Source: Pseudomonadota bacterium (lineage in GTDB: Bacteria; Pseudomonadota; Alphaproteobacteria; Micropepsales; Micropepsaceae). From it: a stretch of DNA of 12,170 nt. Every line of letters starts with the position of its first letter. Within the stretch, counting starts at the first letter, position 1. Below, piece after piece: positions 8,440-12,170 of the stretch. Location: NCBI GenBank assembly GCA_021808875.1, contig JAKBAU010000081.1, positions 1-12,170 of the forward strand, written 5' to 3'. The notes under the pieces are model-generated. The model was given only the letters and a program-made list of their open reading frames with translations. It was not told the DNA's origin and ran no database searches. Both the position numbers and the translations under genes were made by a program.

Positions 8440-9762
8440 ATGGGTGAGGAAAGCGAAGAGCGCAAATTCCAGTTCCTGCGGAACGGCGATGCCGAACCTT
8501 CAGACCTTGACTGGAACAAGGGGGTCGAGAGCGCCCGCCAGGCGATTTCCGAGGCCATGAACGCCAGGAATATCGCGTTTTTGCTGGGTGCTGGATGTTC
8601 CTCCCTGATGAAAGACAAAAAGGAAACTGGCATTGCGACGATGGCGCCCCTGGCCGAGGAGTTTTGCGGGGAAACCCTCGATGCGCGGGCGGGGGGATTC
8701 TACGGCGATCCGCCGGTTGTCGGCGCTGCCCCGGCGCCGTGGCGGCTGACCAAGGGCGAGCTCGACTATCTCGATGCGCTCGGGATCGACCTGGCGAAGG
8801 ATTACAGCCGCAACCTGGAACGCCTGATGGAGGTGCTGTTCGCGCAGCGGTTCGTGCTGCGCCAGAGCGAGAATCCCGCTCTTCACCCCTACCGCGCTGT
8901 TCTCGACGGCATCATCAAGAAGGTTCAGGACTTCCTCTGGACCCGTGTCACCCGAGGGGCCTTCGCCACGGAGGGCGACACCACCGTGCGCGACCTCTAC
9001 GAGCGGTTCTACAAGAAACTGGTCCTGCGCGATCGGTCCTTGCCCCGGCCCTGGGTGTTCACGACCAACTACGATCATTTCAGCGAATTGGCGATGGATC
9101 GCCTGGGCATTCCCTATGCCAACGGCTTTTCCGGCGTCGTGGAACGTCGCTTCAACCCGGCGATCTTCCGTTATGCCCTGGCCGAGCAGCTCGACGTCGC
9201 CAGCCGCAAATGGACCGCCGTCGACGCCTTCGTCTATCTCTGCAAATTGCACGGCTCGGTCACTTGGACCGAGGACGATCATGGCCTGTTCCCGATCAAG
9301 GAGGTCTGGCCGCCCGAGTCCACGAACCAGATGCTGATCTATCCGACGCCGGCGAAGCGGAACTCCTCGCTCGGCTCGCCCTACGCGGACCTGTTCCGGG
9401 AATTTCAGTCCCGGATCGTGCGCGAGCAGAGCGTTCTCATCACGGCGGGCTACGCCTTCGGTGATGAGCACCTGAACAACATCATCTACCAGGCGCTGAC
9501 GATCCCGACGTTCCGTCTGGTGATCTTCGCGGCGCCGGATACGGCCGGCGAGATCGCCAAGCTGCGGACGCTGCGCGACCCGCGCATTTGGATCATCGGG
9601 GGTGACGGTCCTGCCGAGGGGACGAGGGCGCACTACTTCGACGTGATCGTCGATCATTTCATGCCGCAGCGTCCCAGCGACAGGATTGACGACGCCGTTC
9701 GCAAGGTGTTGTCGGAGCTGGCGCCGAAAAGGGACGACGAGCCGAAGGATGGCGAGGCATGA
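8440..9762 (+). CDS. SIR2-family protein, probable NADase effector of a SIR2-HerA (Nezha-type) module
   Basis: A 440-residue protein with every hallmark of the defence-type SIR2 fold: Rossmann NAD-binding FLLGAGCSS (GAG 50-52), FTTNYDHF (TTNYD 208-212, with the conserved Asn 210), KLHGS 269-273 with the predicted catalytic His 271, and GYAFGDEHLN 337-346 near the end of the fold. Insertions between the first and second motifs (residues about 55-200) are long, as is common in SIR2 defence proteins. In bacterial defence, SIR2 proteins cleave NAD+ and stop infected cells from supporting phage. The stop codon overlaps the HerA start (ATGA 9759-9762), matching the known SIR2-HerA pair in which a HerA ring assembles with SIR2. 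There is no signal or membrane segment; the protein should be cytoplasmic. The active-site residues look intact. A deacylase role is the less likely alternative. The family call is firm; NADase activity is inferred from family and context. Confidence 0.92.
   Translation: MGEESEERKFQFLRNGDAEPSDLDWNKGVESARQAISEAMNARNIAFLLGAGCSSLMKDKKETGIATMAPLAEEFCGETLDARAGGFYGDPPVVGAAPAPWRLTKGELDYLDALGIDLAKDYSRNLERLMEVLFAQRFVLRQSENPALHPYRAVLDGIIKKVQDFLWTRVTRGAFATEGDTTVRDLYERFYKKLVLRDRSLPRPWVFTTNYDHFSELAMDRLGIPYANGFSGVVERRFNPAIFRYALAEQLDVASRKWTAVDAFVYLCKLHGSVTWTEDDHGLFPIKEVWPPESTNQMLIYPTPAKRNSSLGSPYADLFREFQSRIVREQSVLITAGYAFGDEHLNNIIYQALTIPTFRLVIFAAPDTAGEIAKLRTLRDPRIWIIGGDGPAEGTRAHYFDVIVDHFMPQRPSDRIDDAVRKVLSELAPKRDDEPKDGEA
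9759..9762 (+). promoter_or_regulatory. ATGA stop/start overlap (SIR2 to HerA)
   Basis: The SIR2 stop TGA (9760-9762) is embedded in the HerA start ATG (9759-9761). A weak GGCGAGG (9751-9757) sits directly upstream, so HerA translation probably depends on ribosomes finishing SIR2, as expected for two subunits of one complex. Confidence 0.7.
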
Positions 9763-11801
9763 GCCACGACGATCGCAAGCGCGCGATCGGCAAGGTGGTC
9801 TCGGTCGCGGCCGACCGCTTTGTCGTGGAGATGCACGTCGGCACCGACAACTTCACGGTCGTTGGCTTCGACGGCGTGCATTATGTGGCGCGGCTGGGAT
9901 CGTTCCTGATGATTCCGTCGCAGTCCGAATATGTCGTGGTCGAGGTTGTCGGCCTGCGTGAACGCGATGCCAGTACGCCATCCGAGCGGGGCGATTTCGA
10001 CCGGGCCGGCTCTTCCAAATATCTGGATGTGGTGCCTGTCGGCATGTTGCCGATGCGTGGCGGCGCGTTCCGCTTCGGCGTGTCCATTTTCCCGTCGCTT
10101 TATGCGGATGCGCTCTATGCGCGGGACGACGAACTCGACCGCATCTTCGAGACCGAGGCCGCCGTGGAGCCGTCAGTCGGCCCGAACGGCGACCCCTGCA
10201 AACCCGAAGGAGCCACGCGCTACCGGGTGCTGCCGATCGGCAAATCGGTGGTGTTCGAGGACTACGATATCAAGGTCCGGCTGAACGAGTTTTTTGGCGG
10301 CCATGTCGCCGTCCTGGGCAACACCGGCAGCGGTAAGTCCTGCACGGTCGCCTCGGTTTTGCAGTCCCTTTTCAGCAAGCCGGAGGAGCATCACGCCCGC
10401 GGCGCGACCTTCGTCGTCTTCGACGTCAATGGCGAGTATCACGCCGCTCTGGCCGCGTCCGCGAAGGAGGGAGCCATCGGGGTCGCGCGCGTCATCCTCG
10501 ACGGCACGGCGGCAGGCTTCCGCATGCCGCATTGGTTCCTGGAGATGGCAGAATGGGAACTGCTCTTGCAGGCCAGCGAGCGAACACAACTGCCGGTCCT
10601 TCGGACGGCGTTAGGTCTGACAAGTCTCTTTCATGCCAATACTCCAGAAGCTCTGGCGCTGCGCGAGCACTTTGTCGCCACCTGTATCATTGAGTGCTTT
10701 CGAGGGGCAGATGGCGACTCCCCCGTATCGAAATTTCAGCGCGTCGTCTCCCTTCTCCAGAAGTATCCGACAAGCGACCTGAATATGGCGCTTCTGAACC
10801 GCTTTAATCCTAATTTTCAGTATGGAAATTTTTCGGGGAACAACCAATCGACGTTTCTGGACGAAGTGAGAAAAAAGCTCCGGGAGGACGCGCCCTTACC
10901 AGCCTATAATCGGACGCCATTCTCTTTTGATGAGCTGCACGAGTGTCTCGACTTCGCGATCCTCTATGAGGAGGCTCACGGTAATCGCCAAATCCGAGAC
11001 TACTGCTCGTCCATGGTCACGCGGCTCAGATCTCTCCAGGAGAGAAGAGAATATGCCTTTCTGCGTCACGAAGGAACTGACGTTGACGCGGCTGTAAGCG
11101 ATCTGGAGTTTTTGACCAAAATCGTCGGTCTGGATAGGGCGGCCGGCGAATCGTTCACCAAACGCAATCAGGTCATTATTATTGATCTCAATTCCGTCGA
11201 AGATGAAATCGTTGAGCTGGTCAGTGCGGTGATCGCCCGCATGCTCTTTCGGTTTCTTCGCCATGCGGAACCGAGAAACCGCTTCCCGATACACCTACTG
11301 CTCGAAGAGGCTCATAGATATGTAGCCTCTACGCCATCCCGCTTTTCCATTGACGCCACCAAGATTTTCGAGCGCATCGCCAAAGAAGGACGCAAATACG
11401 GCATGTTTGTGCTTCTGGCGTCTCAGCGCCCAAGCGAGCTGTCTAAGACGGTCCTCAGCCAGTGCTCCAACTTCCTGGTTCACCGCATCCAGAATCCCGA
11501 CGATCTCTCCCAGATTCGCCAGATGACGCCGTTCATCTCAGAGTCGGTCCTGAAGCGGTTGCCGTCATTGCCTCGGCAGCACGCGCTGGTGTTTGGAACG
11601 TCGGTCAATCTGCCGACGACCTTCAAGGTCAGGGAGGCCTCCCCGCGACCGCGGAGCGACGATACCGCCGTCGTCGATCTGTGGTTCCACGAAGAAGGTC
11701 GAGCCGCTGAGATCCGCCTCACCAGGCAACGAGCCGATGATGCCGTTGCGGCTCGAGGGGAACCGGGAGCTGGGATCGAAACGTGGGACAACGGCTTCTG
11801 A
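9759..11801 (+). CDS. herA: HerA/DUF87 hexameric ATPase of the SIR2-HerA module
   Basis: A 680-residue HerA-FtsK-type ATPase. The first 140 or so residues form a beta-rich HAS-barrel-like domain (GKVVSVAADRFVVEM onward). The ATPase core has Walker A GNTGSGKS at 187-194, a hydrophobic strand ending in LLEEAH (E516, E517, H519) as Walker B, an RKYG segment at 545-548 that may supply the arginine finger, and LASQRPSEL (SQRP 555-558), the sensor-like motif of the HerA family. HerA proteins form rings that pump or remodel DNA; in SIR2-HerA defence the ring scaffolds and controls the SIR2 NADase. The start overlaps the SIR2 stop. Composition falls to about 50% GC between roughly 10600 and 11400, with a trough near 38% at 10801-10860, then rises again. 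The last 35 or so residues, after LWFHEEGRAA, do not look like a usual HerA end and may read antisense through an old transposase fragment. Identity is confident; the tail origin is speculative. Confidence 0.93.
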   Translation: MSHDDRKRAIGKVVSVAADRFVVEMHVGTDNFTVVGFDGVHYVARLGSFLMIPSQSEYVVVEVVGLRERDASTPSERGDFDRAGSSKYLDVVPVGMLPMRGGAFRFGVSIFPSLYADALYARDDELDRIFETEAAVEPSVGPNGDPCKPEGATRYRVLPIGKSVVFEDYDIKVRLNEFFGGHVAVLGNTGSGKSCTVASVLQSLFSKPEEHHARGATFVVFDVNGEYHAALAASAKEGAIGVARVILDGTAAGFRMPHWFLEMAEWELLLQASERTQLPVLRTALGLTSLFHANTPEALALREHFVATCIIECFRGADGDSPVSKFQRVVSLLQKYPTSDLNMALLNRFNPNFQYGNFSGNNQSTFLDEVRKKLREDAPLPAYNRTPFSFDELHECLDFAILYEEAHGNRQIRDYCSSMVTRLRSLQERREYAFLRHEGTDVDAAVSDLEFLTKIVGLDRAAGESFTKRNQVIIIDLNSVEDEIVELVSAVIARMLFRFLRHAEPRNRFPIHLLLEEAHRYVASTPSRFSIDATKIFERIAKEGRKYGMFVLLASQRPSELSKTVLSQCSNFLVHRIQNPDDLSQIRQMTPFISESVLKRLPSLPRQHALVFGTSVNLPTTFKVREASPRPRSDDTAVVDLWFHEEGRAAEIRLTRQRADDAVAARGEPGAGIETWDNGF

Positions 11802-12054
11802 CCGCTTGGAGTCCATGGCGCAGGCGTTGGAGGCGACCGGGGACCGGGTTAATTCGGTGCGGCTTGACGTCGCGCTCGATATCGAGACGTGTTGTCTGTC
11901 GCGAAAAGAGGTTTTCGGCTGTGAGCGATCGGTACGATCGCATCGCCAACCGTAGCCACAGGAGCGCATCACAAATCAGGGCGAGGAGGGCAGTGAAGCT
12001 GGCGACCATGGCCGGATCGTGCCACGCAGCCAGCAGTTCGTCATTTTGGTTCAC
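11802..12054 (-). pseudogene. Decayed N-terminal fragment of a DDE integrase-core transposase
   Basis: On the minus strand, a frame opening at GTG 12054 (or ATG 12009) reads LLALICDALLWLRLAMRS, then YRSLTAENLFSRQ and IERDVKPHRINPV. From memory this resembles the start of DDE integrase-core transposases, whose N-termini run LxxRxSLAAENLFLRxQLALY followed by ERxVKPRR. The resemblance then breaks off, and a weak continuation (RSEAVVPRFDP, then RNGI) appears in a different minus frame around 11735-11830, overlapping the herA 3' end. No DDE catalytic domain is in the window, so it is a remnant, not a working element. I see no terminal inverted repeats or target duplication. Random GC-rich antisense coding is the main alternative; a protein search would settle it. 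Confidence 0.42.
11875..11941. repeat. Two small palindromes downstream of herA
   Basis: CTCGATATCGAG (11875-11886) is a perfect 12-bp palindrome. GCGATCG (11925-11931) and CGATCGC (11935-11941) pair around GTA. Both lie in the putative transposase remnant. Neither has a T-run that would make it a terminator, and both may be chance. Confidence 0.4.
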
Positions 12055-12170
12055 TGCATTTCGTATCGAAGTAATTGAGGATTACACGGAATCAGACGAA
12101 TATCGGTATTGAGGGTACAGGTCGGTTTTCGAAGTCGAGTTCCCGGGTTCTGTAGATTAGCGCTGAAATG
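12055..12170. other. Non-coding right edge, nothing recognised
   Basis: These 116 nt are less GC-rich than the operon and contain no gene, tRNA, convincing terminator or transposon end that I can identify. With the remnant before it, this makes about 370 nt without an intact gene after herA, suggesting the operon ends at HerA. Confidence 0.5.

Noticed and set aside
8372..8560. Short + strand frame starting in the spacer before SIR2
   Set aside because: It overlaps the SIR2 gene in another frame, lacks its own good ribosome binding site and looks like no known protein.
8500..9657. Minus-strand open frame of 385 codons opposite the SIR2 gene
   Set aside because: Antisense shadow; the SIR2 NAD-binding and catalytic motifs on the + strand explain this region.
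12136..12160. GTTCCCGGGTTC-like stretch as a tRNA T-arm or attachment site
   Set aside because: It lacks a proper GGTTCRANYCC T-loop and there is no acceptor stem or anticodon arm around it.
1..12170. CRISPR array or tandem repeats
   Set aside because: No regularly spaced direct repeats are visible; almost the whole window is protein-coding.

Overview
The window carries six genes, all on the + strand and packed almost end to end. It is part of a phage-defence island in a GC-rich bacterium. Most of the sequence is roughly 62-67% GC, with strong use of G/C-ending codons and short purine-rich ribosome binding sites. This fits a proteobacterium, perhaps an alphaproteobacterium, but no ribosomal or housekeeping gene is present to confirm it. 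All six genes look accessory, and the lineage is inference.

Layout. (1) 1-2729: the last 908 residues of an SNF2-type DEAD/DEAH helicase whose N-terminus, often phospholipase-D-like in this family, lies left of the window. (2) 2726-3421: a DUF4391 protein, overlapping the helicase stop by ATGA. (3) 3433-5307: a beta-class, Mod-like DNA adenine methyltransferase. (4) 5321-8359: a Res-like restriction subunit with a translocase core and an intact C-terminal PD-(D/E)xK nuclease. (5) 8440-9762: a SIR2-family NADase-like protein. (6) 9759-11801: a HerA/DUF87 ATPase, again coupled by ATGA. Genes 1-4 are separated by at most 13 nt. An 80-nt spacer with a small hairpin then precedes the SIR2-HerA pair. 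After HerA, about 370 nt hold what looks like a decayed minus-strand transposase fragment and no intact gene.

How the genes may work together. Genes 3 and 4 form a type III-like restriction-modification pair (modify host sites, cut unmodified DNA). The helicase and DUF4391 genes are accessory partners of unknown mechanism. Genes 5 and 6 match the SIR2-HerA (Nezha-type) abortive-infection module, in which a HerA assembly works with a SIR2 NADase. The arrangement suggests layered defence: restriction first, with NAD+-depleting shutdown as back-up. Whether the two halves are one system or two neighbours cannot be decided from this window.

Composition is mosaic. The catalytic and recognition block of mod (about 3715-4850) is near 40% GC between flanks of about 55-67%, and the second half of herA is also depressed. 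This suggests recombination inside genes that keep their conserved ends.
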